A stretch of 30,633 nt of DNA from JBCCSZ01 sp039199225 (GCA_039199225.1 JBCCSZ010000050.1:1-30633), one strand, 5' to 3'; shown: positions 6,814-16,797, counted from the first letter of the stretch. The notes: generated by a model from the letters alone, not told the origin. Numbers and translations are program-made.

Positions 6814-9800
6814 ATGGAAATACTGAATTCTACCTTACACTTTCAATCATTCCGGCGATTTTTACATTTTCCTCTATGCCTACTGACGTTATGTCTGATG
6901 GCATTTTCAACTTCGTCCCAGGCTCAATGTGTGATGGCCTGCAATTCTAATGTAAATGTCACCGTAGAGAACATCAATTGCCAGGCAGAAATTACCCCAG
7001 ATCAAATATTGGAAGGGGAGTACGGCCCTGGATTTGATTGTATTGGACCTTTCGAAGTTGTGGTCTTGGGCCTCAACAACCAACCTTTGCCAAACAGCCC
7101 TTTCGTTGGACCCGATGAAGTTGGTCTGACACTCACCGTAAAGGTGACAGACACCAATAGTGGTCAGACATGCTGGGGTTCCATCAAGGTAGAGGATAAA
7201 AATATTCCCGACCTGAGCTGTTCTCCCAAGCAGGGCCGTTGCGACGACGATATTTCTCCTGAAGCTTTGGGCTTTCCGGTTCCGTCAACCGCTATGGTCT
7301 TCCAAACACCTGCTCAGCAAGGAAGCAACAGCTACACAGTCAGTAATTTTGATCCATGTGGTGATGTTGTTTTAAGTTTTACAGACAGTGAGCAGAACAA
7401 TCGCTGTGCTGATTTCAACCGGGTCATTACCCGTACCTGGGTTGTGACCGATCCCAGTGGCAACAGCAGCACTTGCAGCGAAACCATCAGTCTCCGCCGC
7501 TTGACGGTCAGCGATGTTGTTCGTCCGCTCAACCGGGATGGCATCGAAGCACCTGCACTCAACTGTGAGGATCGTTGTCCGGATGGCCCTCGTCCAAGCT
7601 GTGGCAATGCGCCTTTGGGTTGGAATGTGATTCCTCCCGGAGAGCCTTTTGCAGGTAATCCTTCTCCTTTTGACGATTTTTATGAGTGCAATGGCGCCAT
7701 TCGCTGCGAAGGAACAGGTTTTCCAAGCGGCATAGACTGTGGCGATATTCGCATCACTTTTGAAGATACACGCCTCAATATTTGTACTACTGGCCAAAGC
7801 GAAGGCTGCTACAAGATCATCAGACGTTGGTCTTTGATCGATTGGTGTACGGGGCAGTTGAACAACTTCGATCAGGTCATCAAGGTAGAAGATACCGAGG
7901 GACCCACCATTGCAGATGTCGAAGATGTAACCATCACAACCGACGTTTGGCGCTGTGCGGCCGATTGGAATGTACAGCCGATCTGGTTGTCCGACAATTG
8001 CAGTAGCGCTCCATTGACTTACACGGTTACTTCCTCTGGTGGCGACGTTCGCTTCCAGTTTGGCAACTACGTCATAAAAGACTTGGCACCAGGCACTTAC
8101 GATGTTACTTATACTGCAGAAGATTGCTGTGGCAACGAGTCTCAAAAAACGATCAAGCTGACAGTGCAGGACGATACACCGCCTGTTGCAGTTTGTGATC
8201 AAAACACCGTTACGACGCTAACCACTACCACCGGTCCAGATGGCGACAATCTAGGTACCTCTAAGGTATTTGCCCGGACTTTCGACGATGGTTCTTTCGA
8301 TAGCTGCTCCGACCGCATTTGGTTCAAGGCCCTCCGCATGGATGAATACGACTCCAATGGCAACGGTAAGCCAGGAGAATCCGTCATCAGTGGTGACCAC
8401 GAAGCCATCGATTGTAATGGTGCCAATGGCGACGATGATGTTCGTCCTTTCCCTCCAACGATTGTACCTTCTGCTCTGGGTGTTGGCTTGATCTCCAATC
8501 CAGCATACAGAAATAAGGACCAGGCTTACTTCGATGATTTTGTGAAATTCTGTTGTGAAGACGTAGGAGAATCCATCATGGTGGTATTCCGCGTGTACGA
8601 TGTAGATCCAACGCCTTACGAATTCCGCAATGTTTTCCCAGCCTCTGACCCCCGTTTCAGTGCTTGGTACAACGTCAATCCACACAAAGATCCTGCTGAC
8701 TATACTGGCGTTATTGCCGAGGCAGAATCAAATGTAAACTGGCCGATTCCAAATGCAGGAATTGGACCGCTCTATGGCCACTTCAACGACTGCATGGTCG
8801 AGGTGACCGTGCAGGAAAAGTTGGCTCCTTATGTTGTCGCTCCACCAGACATCGTAGTGACCTGTGATTTCTGGTTTGAATTTGACCCAGACAACCCCAA
8901 TGATTTTACAGAGGAATTGGATGCTGTCTTTGGAAAAGTAGCGCCGGGAGCTGCTGGTGTCCCTGCTCAAAGAGACTCCATCATCATTCGCGATCGGGTC
9001 TGTCCATTGCACCCTCGCTTTGCCGAGTTTGCGCCATCCAGTCCTTTTGACGATCCTTGTTACGACGATCAATACGATATTTTCTGGGGAATTGACGGTT
9101 ATGCCATAGACAACTGCCATGTAGACATTGAGCAAACCATTATCCCCGATCTAACTTGTGGTACTGGTATCATCACACGCCAGTGGCGGGCAGCAGATGC
9201 GCAGGGCAATTGGAGTAACATCGCCCAGCAGCGCATTAGAATCATCAACTGCCGTGAATTCTATGTACCAACTGTCTGCTGGCGCTTCACGCCTCGCGAT
9301 ATTGGAAGCTGCGACTTTGTGGGTGGTAGTTTCGCAGAAAAGTTGATTGAATGGCCTTGCGACATTGTGTTGAACCGCTGCCAAGGACCAGTGGATGAGG
9401 TATTCCTGCCAGATAACCTGGATATATTGTTTGACGAAGACCGCCGTCCACGCTTTGCAGATGACAACTGTAGCATGATTGCGAGTTCTTTCGACGATAG
9501 AATATTTACTTTTGTAGACAGCTCCTGTGTGAAGATTTTCCGTACCTGGGAACTCATTGACTGGTGTCGTTTTGAAGAGGGTCTTACACCATTTAGATGG
9601 GAATGGGAGCAGGTTATTAAGTTGTTGAATGAAGATGGGCCGGAATTTGAGAACTGCAGCCAGACTGCTTGTGGTTTTGGCAATCCAGATGATGTGAATG
9701 CTCCCCAGTGTGTTGGAGAGGTGACCATCGATCCAGGCATCAGCGATGATTGTACTAAGATCGAAGACCTGCGCATCGATTACAAGTTTGACTTCTTCAA

Positions 9801-11565
9801 CGATGGTAGTTTCGATGCCTTCGGATACAGTGATAATTACGGACCGGTTTATCCATTCCCGAATCCAAACAACCTGCCGGTCAGACGTTTTGCCGCAGAG
9901 GACTATGCCATTACCGGCTTCTTCCCTGTGGGTACACACCGCATCCTATGGGCTGCAGAAGACGGATGTGGCAATGCCAACATCTGTGAGTACATTCTAC
10001 AGATCGACGATTGTAAGCCACCAACCCCTTACTGCCTGCCAGGTGTCAGCACCATTCCAATGCCCATCAATGCGGGTGGATTTGTAGACATTTTCGCTTC
10101 TGATTTGGATTTGGATAGTGGAGACAATTGTACAAGCTCAGAAAACCTGCGTTTTGCCTTCTCTGAAGATCCAAATGATACATTCATCCGCAGAACTTGT
10201 GCCGATGTAACCGGACTGGTGGAAGAAGTCGTTATCTATGTTTTCGATGAGGCAGACAACTTTGCTACCTGCCGTGTCGGGGTGTTGCTCAATGATTGTG
10301 GTGCGCAAACTACCGCCACCATCAGTGGAGATGTTGAAAATACCAAAGGAGAGAATGTGGAAAATGTGATGATCCACCTAGGTGGTCACATGACACAGGA
10401 GGAGATGACAGGCATCAGTGGATTCTTCGAGTTTACCAACTTGCCAGTGGAGAACAACTATGTGATTCGTCCAGAGCGAAACGACAATCCACTCAATGGG
10501 GTATCAACCTACGATTTGGTACTAATCAGCAAGCATGTATTGAGCATCGAGGAACTCGATAGTCCATACAAAATTATCGCTGCGGATGCCAACAACTCTG
10601 GAAGTGTAACAGCCTTCGACTTGGTTGAGATTCGCAAGACCATCCTGTACATCACGACAGAGTTTCCGAACAATACTTCCTGGAGATTCATCCCGGCTGA
10701 TTTTGTTTTCCAAAGCAACAATCCGTTTGACCAGGCTTTCCCAGAAGTTTACGATGTCAACAACCTGATCTACAATACAAATGCAGATTTTGTTGCCATC
10801 AAAACGGCTGATGTCAATGAGAGCGCTCGTCCAAATGAGGCCATTGGCAGTGAAGATAGAAATGCTGCTGGCGAACTTCAATTCGAGCTGGAAGAGCAAA
10901 CATTGGAGGCCGGTGAACTTTACACGGTTAACTTTAAGGCCAACGGCTTGAGTGAGATTGAAGCTTACCAATTCACGCTGGACTTTGACGAAACATCCAT
11001 CGAAATCGTAGAGGTTCTACCGCAGTTGACCAATATGGATCAATCCAATTTTGGTATGAATAGACTGTCGGAAGGTGTGTTGACAACAAGCTGGAATGCT
11101 CCATTCAACGGAGCGCGCTTGTCGAATACAAATGAGGCATTTCAGTTGACCCTACGGGCCAAACGCAACCTCAAACTCTCCGAAGCGTTGACCATCAACT
11201 CTACTTATACAGCGGCAGAAGCCTATCAGCTCAATGAGCAGAAAGAGGTACAGCATCTGGACGTCTCGTTGAAGGTGTTGGGTACACAAAGTGGTGTTGC
11301 TTCTTTGGAATTGCACCAAAACATTCCAAACCCATTCAAGAATGAGACAATGATTGGTTTCGTTCTTCCAGAGGCAGGTGATGCTTCGTTGAGTATCTTC
11401 GATGTCAATGGTAAATTGCTTCAGCGCATTGAACGTACATTCGATGCTGGCTACAACCAAGTGAACATCAACGCTTCCTCACTGAATGTCAATGGATTAT
11501 TATACTACAGTTTGGAAACTGCCGAAGCCACACTGACCAGAAAGATGATTCTGACGGCCAGATAA
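6814..11565 (+). CDS. Giant T9SS-secreted protein with dockerin-like and cohesin-like regions
   Basis: The 1583-aa product opens with a signal peptide ending SSQAQ (about residue 37). Residues ~40-1170 are a Cys-rich series of immunoglobulin-like modules of the HYR type. They carry recurring signatures such as RRWSLIDWC...FDQVIKVEDTEGP, RTWVVTDPSGNSSTC, RTWELIDWC, and DNCSS/DDCTK loops that probably bind calcium. At ~1170-1235 lies a CarboxypepD_reg-like module (GDVENTKGENVENVMIHLGG). It is followed by a dockerin-like pair (STYDLVLISKHVL and, at ~1258, DANNSGSVTAFDLVEIRKTIL). Residues ~1350-1490 resemble a cohesin fold (YQFTLDFDETSIEIVEV). The last ~90 residues are a T9SS type A sorting domain (NIPNPF, then a final RKMILTAR). 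It is therefore exported by Sec and T9SS and probably surface-anchored. Its role, adhesion or matrix, is inferred. Confidence 0.92.
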   Translation: MEILNSTLHFQSFRRFLHFPLCLLTLCLMAFSTSSQAQCVMACNSNVNVTVENINCQAEITPDQILEGEYGPGFDCIGPFEVVVLGLNNQPLPNSPFVGPDEVGLTLTVKVTDTNSGQTCWGSIKVEDKNIPDLSCSPKQGRCDDDISPEALGFPVPSTAMVFQTPAQQGSNSYTVSNFDPCGDVVLSFTDSEQNNRCADFNRVITRTWVVTDPSGNSSTCSETISLRRLTVSDVVRPLNRDGIEAPALNCEDRCPDGPRPSCGNAPLGWNVIPPGEPFAGNPSPFDDFYECNGAIRCEGTGFPSGIDCGDIRITFEDTRLNICTTGQSEGCYKIIRRWSLIDWCTGQLNNFDQVIKVEDTEGPTIADVEDVTITTDVWRCAADWNVQPIWLSDNCSSAPLTYTVTSSGGDVRFQFGNYVIKDLAPGTYDVTYTAEDCCGNESQKTIKLTVQDDTPPVAVCDQNTVTTLTTTTGPDGDNLGTSKVFARTFDDGSFDSCSDRIWFKALRMDEYDSNGNGKPGESVISGDHEAIDCNGANGDDDVRPFPPTIVPSALGVGLISNPAYRNKDQAYFDDFVKFCCEDVGESIMVVFRVYDVDPTPYEFRNVFPASDPRFSAWYNVNPHKDPADYTGVIAEAESNVNWPIPNAGIGPLYGHFNDCMVEVTVQEKLAPYVVAPPDIVVTCDFWFEFDPDNPNDFTEELDAVFGKVAPGAAGVPAQRDSIIIRDRVCPLHPRFAEFAPSSPFDDPCYDDQYDIFWGIDGYAIDNCHVDIEQTIIPDLTCGTGIITRQWRAADAQGNWSNIAQQRIRIINCREFYVPTVCWRFTPRDIGSCDFVGGSFAEKLIEWPCDIVLNRCQGPVDEVFLPDNLDILFDEDRRPRFADDNCSMIASSFDDRIFTFVDSSCVKIFRTWELIDWCRFEEGLTPFRWEWEQVIKLLNEDGPEFENCSQTACGFGNPDDVNAPQCVGEVTIDPGISDDCTKIEDLRIDYKFDFFNDGSFDAFGYSDNYGPVYPFPNPNNLPVRRFAAEDYAITGFFPVGTHRILWAAEDGCGNANICEYILQIDDCKPPTPYCLPGVSTIPMPINAGGFVDIFASDLDLDSGDNCTSSENLRFAFSEDPNDTFIRRTCADVTGLVEEVVIYVFDEADNFATCRVGVLLNDCGAQTTATISGDVENTKGENVENVMIHLGGHMTQEEMTGISGFFEFTNLPVENNYVIRPERNDNPLNGVSTYDLVLISKHVLSIEELDSPYKIIAADANNSGSVTAFDLVEIRKTILYITTEFPNNTSWRFIPADFVFQSNNPFDQAFPEVYDVNNLIYNTNADFVAIKTADVNESARPNEAIGSEDRNAAGELQFELEEQTLEAGELYTVNFKANGLSEIEAYQFTLDFDETSIEIVEVLPQLTNMDQSNFGMNRLSEGVLTTSWNAPFNGARLSNTNEAFQLTLRAKRNLKLSEALTINSTYTAAEAYQLNEQKEVQHLDVSLKVLGTQSGVASLELHQNIPNPFKNETMIGFVLPEAGDASLSIFDVNGKLLQRIERTFDAGYNQVNINASSLNVNGLLYYSLETAEATLTRKMILTAR

Positions 11566-11614
11566 CGATTGTATATAATTAGCTTTTCCTTCCCTTGAGA
11601 AAAAGGGTAGGATG

Positions 11615-11658
11615 AAACATCCGGGAGCCGGCAAGGCTTCTGGATGTTTTTGTTTGTG
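11615..11658 (+). terminator. Rho-independent terminator after the T9SS giant gene
   Basis: The 15-bp stem AAACATCCGGGAGCC / GGCTTCTGGATGTTT (two G-T pairs) with loop GGCAA is followed by TTGTTTGTG, 49 nt past the stop codon. Confidence 0.85.
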
Positions 11659-11863
11659 TAAGGCTGAAAACGATTCCTGTGCTGTTCCATGCACTGATTT
11701 TTGCTTGAGCGCTCAGCGACTAAACAAAATATAACATTATGAACACTGAAGGTCTGTTTGATCGCTTTTGAAATAATAGGAATATGTCACCTAAAATAGT
11801 ATCTTGGTCACCTTAGATTCGAGAGCGAATGAATGTAGATTTCGGGAATCCTTAAAACTTCAC

Positions 11864-11871
11864 TATTCTTG
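11864..11871 (+). promoter_or_regulatory. -7-like box TATTCTTG
   Basis: This has one mismatch to TAnnTTTG, 30 nt before the ATG at 11902. The rest of the 11566-11901 gap, beyond the terminator, shows nothing else that I can support. Confidence 0.4.
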
Positions 11872-11901
11872 CGAGGCTTTAGACGTGAACAACCTGAACA
11901 T

Positions 11902-12645
11902 ATGACTACAATTACCATCATTTTAATAGAGGATGACCCCCTATTTGCACTAGAAGTAGAGATGCTGATTAGGAAAATGGAATATGCCTCTTTTAAAGTT
12001 CTCAACAATTCCGACACAGCGCTCCTCGAAATTCAAAAAAGCCCTCCTGACGTTTTACTTTTGGATATTCTCATCGAAGGGAGTATGACTGGAATTGAGT
12101 TGGCTAAAAAACTACGTGCGCTGCAAATAAATATTCCCATTATCTTTTTGACAGCCAACATGGATGAAGAAACCTACGTGCAGGCGCGAGAAACAGAGCC
12201 TGCTGCTTACTTGGTCAAACCCTTCAACATGCTAACGCTTCGGTCGGCTATCGAAACGGTTCTTCTACCTGAAAATAGCGACGCTACGAGTGGTGCAGAC
12301 GGTACGACGAAAACCGAAGTCATCCAAGATGATTTTTTCTATATCAAGCAATCCAGAAAGGTCCATAAAGTAAGTGTACACGACATCAATTGGTTGCATT
12401 CCGAAGGCAATTATTGCATGATTTACACCTCGGATAAAAGGTTTGTCATCAAAACATCGATGGTGCGGCTGAAACAGCGCTTACCAGAAAATCTATACAT
12501 CCAGGTGCATCGGGGATACATCGTACGCTTGGACCGAATCGATAATGTGGACTTGGGCCGGAAAATTGTACTGGTGGGCGACAATGAATTACCAATCGGA
12601 AAGAAATACCGCTCGGATTTGATCAACCGCATCAGTCCGATCTAA
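11902..12645 (+). CDS. LytTR-family response regulator (1)
   Basis: The 247-aa protein has a receiver domain (1-120) with the acidic pair in IEDDP (10-12), the phosphoacceptor Asp55 in LLLDIL, Thr84 and the switch Lys106 in VKPF. A C-terminal LytTR DNA-binding domain (150-247; VHKVSVHDINWLHSEGNYCMIYTSD, YIQVHRGYIVRLDRIDNVD) follows. It is a cytosolic transcription factor. I start at ATG 11902 because it opens directly with the receiver strand MTTITIILIEDD; upstream alternatives are non-ATG and fall on the -7 box. The gene converges on the propeller kinase with only 9 nt between the two stop codons. LytTR regulators are more usually fed by LytS-type kinases than by HisKA kinases, so the partner is uncertain. 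Confidence 0.92.
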   Translation: MTTITIILIEDDPLFALEVEMLIRKMEYASFKVLNNSDTALLEIQKSPPDVLLLDILIEGSMTGIELAKKLRALQINIPIIFLTANMDEETYVQARETEPAAYLVKPFNMLTLRSAIETVLLPENSDATSGADGTTKTEVIQDDFFYIKQSRKVHKVSVHDINWLHSEGNYCMIYTSDKRFVIKTSMVRLKQRLPENLYIQVHRGYIVRLDRIDNVDLGRKIVLVGDNELPIGKKYRSDLINRISPI

Positions 12646-12654
12646 TTTAGACCA

Positions 12655-15600
12655 TTAACTTTCGGGTTTTGAAATCTCTTTACTGGGTAGGCACACACTG
12701 AAGGTACTCCCTTTGCCGACCTTACTTTTCACTTTGATGATGCCTCTATTTTGCTTGGCCAATCGCCCGCAAATCATTAACCCAAGTCCATTGCCTTTTT
12801 CACCAATGGTTCCGACGGAACTATTCAATATTTTTTGATCGGAAAAAAGCTTTTTGAAAGCAGTCGGTTCGATGCCGATGCCTTTATCTGTAATATCGAT
12901 TTGGGTGTAGCCATTTTCTTTGGCACAAGCAATGGTAATTTTGCTAGCGGGATGAGAATACTTGATGGCATTGGATATGAGGTTGCGAAGGATGGTGTTG
13001 GTGGCGTTGATGTCGGCAAAGCAATAGCTGTCGTCATCGATTTGATTGCAGATGGTGACATTTTTTATTTCAGTGGTACTTTCAAAAAGGTCGATGTTGT
13101 TTTGAATGGTGTGTTTGAGAAGGATTTTTTGTGGACGGTAGGGGATGTCGCCTTTTTGTTCGAGAGCCCAGGATAGCAAGTTGTCTAGGAGGCTGTTGAG
13201 CCGGTTGAGCCGGCGATTGAAGTGCTGGCAGAGCTCTTCGACACGAGCCGTTTCGTTTCGTTGGATGAGGTATTTTACCTTTTCCGAGAAATTGTTCAAT
13301 GAAATAATTGGACTCTTTAAATCGTGTGCAATAATGGTGAAAAAAGCATCTTTGGTTTGATTTAATTTTTCCAATCTCTCGGTTTGGATAGCGATCTCTC
13401 TGGTTCGTTCCAACACCGTTTGCTCCAATTTTTGTTTTTGCCTCCGAATGGTGAAAATCCGAAATTGAGCAAATAAAAAACCAAGCAAAATCAATGCGAC
13501 AGCGGAAAAAGAATAGAACCAGGTCTGATGGTAAAATGGCTTTAAAAAGACCAGTGGAATTTCGAGGGCTTTCGTCCACTGTCCTTGGCCATTTCGCGCT
13601 TTTATACGCAGCAGATAATTGCCATATGGACGTTGATTGATAATCAGTGAATTATCCGTTATTGAATGCCAGCCATTGGGTGGATCGGACGGAGAATTGC
13701 TGATGCTGTATTTGAACTTTACTTTTCGGGTATTGATAAAATCCGATAGAAACAGTTGTAATTCTGTATTAAAACTATTAGACGGAATCCGGATGGATTG
13801 TCCAATAGACAAGGGGCTTCTTTGTTCTCCATCGGTGATAAAGCTCTGAAGAATTGTGATTTTTTCTGTATGGCTTACTGGTGGAAATTTATCGGGCTGC
13901 AAGTGTACGATGCCGTCGATACCACCCAGCAAAAGGCTGCCGTCTTCACATTGATGGTGCGACCAGCGGTTAAACTCATTATCGGAAAGTCCATCTTCCT
14001 TGAAAAAGACATTGACACTTTTTTTCTCCTTATCGAATTGCATCAGACCGTAATTGCTGCTGAGCCAAAGCTCGTTTCTCTTCGATTCAAAAATGCCGTG
14101 TATGGTTGTATTCGATAGCCCGTCTTCGGTATCAAAAAACGTCAGTGTTTTATCCTGGCTATTCCAAATGCCTAAGCCTCGATCGCAAGTACCCAGCCAA
14201 AAAATATGTGGATTGACTTTGTCTTTATGTACAAACTGTATTTCAATATTTGGAAATAAATGCTCCCATTTTTTACTTTTCTTGTCTATAATAAATAAGC
14301 CTTTGTTACCGGTGATCCACAGCTTTCCGAAATCGAAAATATCCCGAGTTCCAAATTTTTCAACCTGCCCTTCGATCGAAAAAAAATGTAGGAAAGCGTC
14401 CTTTTCAGCGTCGTAGTAAAAAATGTTTTGATTGTCAACAGCCCAGATGGTCTGGTCTTTATCTGCACGAAGAATCGCCCGGGTGTTGTAGATTCTGGGC
14501 CTAGGCATACCATTCACCTTATTGTAAAGAGGGTAGCGGTCGATGCTCTTTTTTTGAAGGTTAAATTTGTGGATCGTAAAACTGTGCGTTGCCTGCCATA
14601 CGATATGGCTATCAACACCCCTGGCCATGTTGATGCCGATTAAATCCTGAAGAAATGGTACGGCGCCAGCCGTCTTTTTATCTGTATCTACGTATCGGAC
14701 ACCACTGTAAGAATTGATGAGAAATTGATTTTTTTGTAAAGGCAAAATACTTCTGGTACTTACTTTTTTGCCTTGCAAATATTGGTCGAAAAGGTATGGA
14801 CGATAATGCAATTTGACAATCCCTTTGTCCATGCAGAACCAAAAATTATTTTGTTTGTCAACGACTATTTTCTGGATGGTAAAATTGTCTGGGAGGCGAA
14901 TGGGCATTTTTTCCAACTTCGTCACAACATTGAAAGTCGAGTCGATGACCCAAGTATCGTTTAGATCGTAAAGCAGGAGGTTCCCAAATTGGTCTTTGGT
15001 CAGTTGAGTAGTGTAGGAGTACTGCATGTCCAACTCCTCTAATAAGTTGGATTGAACCAATCGGTTTTCTTTCAAGAGGTATAATTTTTCGGGAATCCCC
15101 TCTACTGTTCCGTGTTTCAGCGGGAGAGGAATGCCGAAAATAGCTAGTTGGTCATTTGCAAAGCCTTGGTCTGCTATGATCAAAAAATCTTCCAGCGTAT
15201 CTATGGGCTGTTGTTGCTTCTTGTCGAAAATCTGGCAATCTCCCTCTCTGCAAACGGTATAGTGGGTGGAAGACGTTCGATAGATGCTGTTGCTCCGAAA
15301 TGTTTTATGCAATGCTGGTTTGCCCTTATCGAGCTTGTAGATATTCCCCTCATAAGTAGAAATGTAGAGAACACCATCGTTGTCTTGGGCAATATAGCTG
15401 ATAGAGTCAATTGAAATATTGAGATAACTGGAACCGTCTTGGACTTTGGTGGTGGCGGGATTGAAAATGGCTATTTCTGAAACGTCCCAACCATTGGCTC
15501 CTTCGAGGAATATTTTGTCGTATGTCAACAACCAAATGTTACCGGTATTGTCCTTGAGCAGTTGATCTACAATGTATGGGCTGGCCGTCCCCAGTCCCAG

Positions 15601-15870
15601 TAGTGTTGTCAAGGGGTCAAACTGAAAGCCATTGAAGCGTAAGACGCCCTGTTTGGTGGCCAACCACATCAGGCCATCATCGTCTTGAACGGCATCCACT
15701 ATATCGTTATTCGGTAAGCCATTTTCGACAGAGAAATGTTCTGAAATAGGAGTGGCACTTTTATAAATGGATTGGGCCAGGACAAAGTTTGTCAAAAGGC
15801 AGTAGCAGATGCACGCTGCCAACCGCCGAAGGTTCGGGTACGAGCTTTTTGCAATGGCAGCCGTATTCAT
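12655..15870 (-). CDS. Two-component-propeller / Y_Y_Y sensor histidine kinase
   Basis: The 1071-aa inner-membrane kinase begins with an N-terminal signal segment (CICYCLLTNFVLAQ). A long periplasmic part follows, with reg_prop-type blades (ENGLPNNDIVDAVQDDDGLMWLATKQGVLRFNG; EDGLSNTTIHGIFESKRNELWLSSNYGLMQFD). Next come a Y_Y_Y domain (KFKYSISNSP...YLLRIKARNGQGQW), one membrane helix (WFYSFSAVALILLGFLFAQF), and a HisKA domain with His849 in IIAHDLKSP. The HATPase_c domain has N box NLISNAIKYS, G1 DKGIGIEP and G2 GEKGNGLGL. It has no receiver or AraC output domain, unlike the hybrid versions common in Bacteroidota. Its ATG overlaps the TGA of the K+ channel gene (ATGA), so the two are translationally coupled. 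The ligand of the propeller is unknown. Confidence 0.93.
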   Translation of the reverse strand: MNTAAIAKSSYPNLRRLAACICYCLLTNFVLAQSIYKSATPISEHFSVENGLPNNDIVDAVQDDDGLMWLATKQGVLRFNGFQFDPLTTLLGLGTASPYIVDQLLKDNTGNIWLLTYDKIFLEGANGWDVSEIAIFNPATTKVQDGSSYLNISIDSISYIAQDNDGVLYISTYEGNIYKLDKGKPALHKTFRSNSIYRTSSTHYTVCREGDCQIFDKKQQQPIDTLEDFLIIADQGFANDQLAIFGIPLPLKHGTVEGIPEKLYLLKENRLVQSNLLEELDMQYSYTTQLTKDQFGNLLLYDLNDTWVIDSTFNVVTKLEKMPIRLPDNFTIQKIVVDKQNNFWFCMDKGIVKLHYRPYLFDQYLQGKKVSTRSILPLQKNQFLINSYSGVRYVDTDKKTAGAVPFLQDLIGINMARGVDSHIVWQATHSFTIHKFNLQKKSIDRYPLYNKVNGMPRPRIYNTRAILRADKDQTIWAVDNQNIFYYDAEKDAFLHFFSIEGQVEKFGTRDIFDFGKLWITGNKGLFIIDKKSKKWEHLFPNIEIQFVHKDKVNPHIFWLGTCDRGLGIWNSQDKTLTFFDTEDGLSNTTIHGIFESKRNELWLSSNYGLMQFDKEKKSVNVFFKEDGLSDNEFNRWSHHQCEDGSLLLGGIDGIVHLQPDKFPPVSHTEKITILQSFITDGEQRSPLSIGQSIRIPSNSFNTELQLFLSDFINTRKVKFKYSISNSPSDPPNGWHSITDNSLIINQRPYGNYLLRIKARNGQGQWTKALEIPLVFLKPFYHQTWFYSFSAVALILLGFLFAQFRIFTIRRQKQKLEQTVLERTREIAIQTERLEKLNQTKDAFFTIIAHDLKSPIISLNNFSEKVKYLIQRNETARVEELCQHFNRRLNRLNSLLDNLLSWALEQKGDIPYRPQKILLKHTIQNNIDLFESTTEIKNVTICNQIDDDSYCFADINATNTILRNLISNAIKYSHPASKITIACAKENGYTQIDITDKGIGIEPTAFKKLFSDQKILNSSVGTIGEKGNGLGLMICGRLAKQNRGIIKVKSKVGKGSTFSVCLPSKEISKPES

Positions 15871-16721
15871 CCGTCCTCTTTTTCATTGAGAATTTCACCG
15901 CAATACTTGCAGTAAACAGCATCGTCATCGTGGCCTTCTTCTCCGCAATAGCGACAAGCCTGTGTATTTATATTGCGAATTTCATTGTACTTAGAGATGA
16001 ATTCTGAAGACACAATGCCCGTTGGTACGGCGATCACAGCATAGCCCAGTATCATGACGATGGCAGAGAAAAACTGTCCAAGCTCGGTCTGTGGCGTAAT
16101 ATCTCCAAATCCTACAGTGGTCAGGGTGACAATGGCCCAGTAGATACTGCGTGGAATACTGCTGAAGCCGCTATTGACGCCACCTTCGATTAGGTACATA
16201 ATGGAACCTATGATGACGACCAGTAAGAGTATAAAATACAGGAAAACGGCGATCTTGGTGCGGCTGGATCGCAGTGCTTTCACGATAATTGCCCCTTGAT
16301 CCATGAAATGCCCCATTTTGAAAATCCTGAAAATGCGGAGCAACCTCAGAATCCGGATGGTCAGGAAATATTGGCTTCCTGGTAGAAATAAGCTCAGGTA
16401 GGACGGAGCTGTTGCCAGCAGATCGACAATGCCGAAAAAGCTGGTGATGTATTTCCATGGTTTGTAGACGCAGTAAATGCGGAGTAAATATTCAATGGTG
16501 AAGAAGATCGTGAAAAGCCATTCGAGGATAAAAAAGAGCTGGCCATAGCGTTGGTTGAGCTCATCCACACTTTCGAGCATGACGATTAGGATGCTGGCCA
16601 AGATGGCGATGATGAGCGAAACGTCGAAAACCCGACCAACAGGCGTATCTGCCTCAAAAATGATTTCGTGGATCCGTTCTTTGAGTGGGTTGATTGTTGG
16701 TTTGTCTTTAGCGCTGGACAT
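15867..16721 (-). CDS. Voltage-gated potassium channel with C-terminal zinc ribbon
   Basis: The 284-aa six-helix ion channel has S1 at VSLIIAILASILIVML (35-50), S2 at FFILEWLFTIFFTIEYLL, S3 near FFGIVDLLATAPSYLSL, and S4 with regularly spaced arginines RILRLLRIFRIFK (123-135). S5 is at 157-178. The pore loop carries the K+-selectivity filter TVGFGD (202-207), and S6 is at 217-240. A short cytosolic tail carries CxxC...CxxC (Cys256, Cys259, Cys271, Cys274), a zinc-ribbon pattern. It is probably a homotetrameric K+ channel. The gene is first in a minus-strand pair, sharing ATGA with the histidine kinase, and is divergent from the LytTR gene at 16943. Ion specificity is from the filter; gating is inferred. 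Confidence 0.92.
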   Translation of the reverse strand: MSSAKDKPTINPLKERIHEIIFEADTPVGRVFDVSLIIAILASILIVMLESVDELNQRYGQLFFILEWLFTIFFTIEYLLRIYCVYKPWKYITSFFGIVDLLATAPSYLSLFLPGSQYFLTIRILRLLRIFRIFKMGHFMDQGAIIVKALRSSRTKIAVFLYFILLLVVIIGSIMYLIEGGVNSGFSSIPRSIYWAIVTLTTVGFGDITPQTELGQFFSAIVMILGYAVIAVPTGIVSSEFISKYNEIRNINTQACRYCGEEGHDDDAVYCKYCGEILNEKEDG

Positions 16722-16797
16722 TGCTTGTTAAGCCGTTGGCGGCGGCGTTGAGTTGATTTTGTAATAGTCTTGTGGGGCCTAACTCCTAGGTTATCCT

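Noticed and set aside
7372..8202. Long 276-codon open frame on the minus strand inside the giant gene
   Set aside because: It is the antisense shadow of the Cys-rich repeats, whose codon bias leaves the opposite strand open; no family features.
9151..9939. 262-codon minus-strand frame in the giant gene
   Set aside because: It overlaps clear HYR-like modules and has no motifs of its own.
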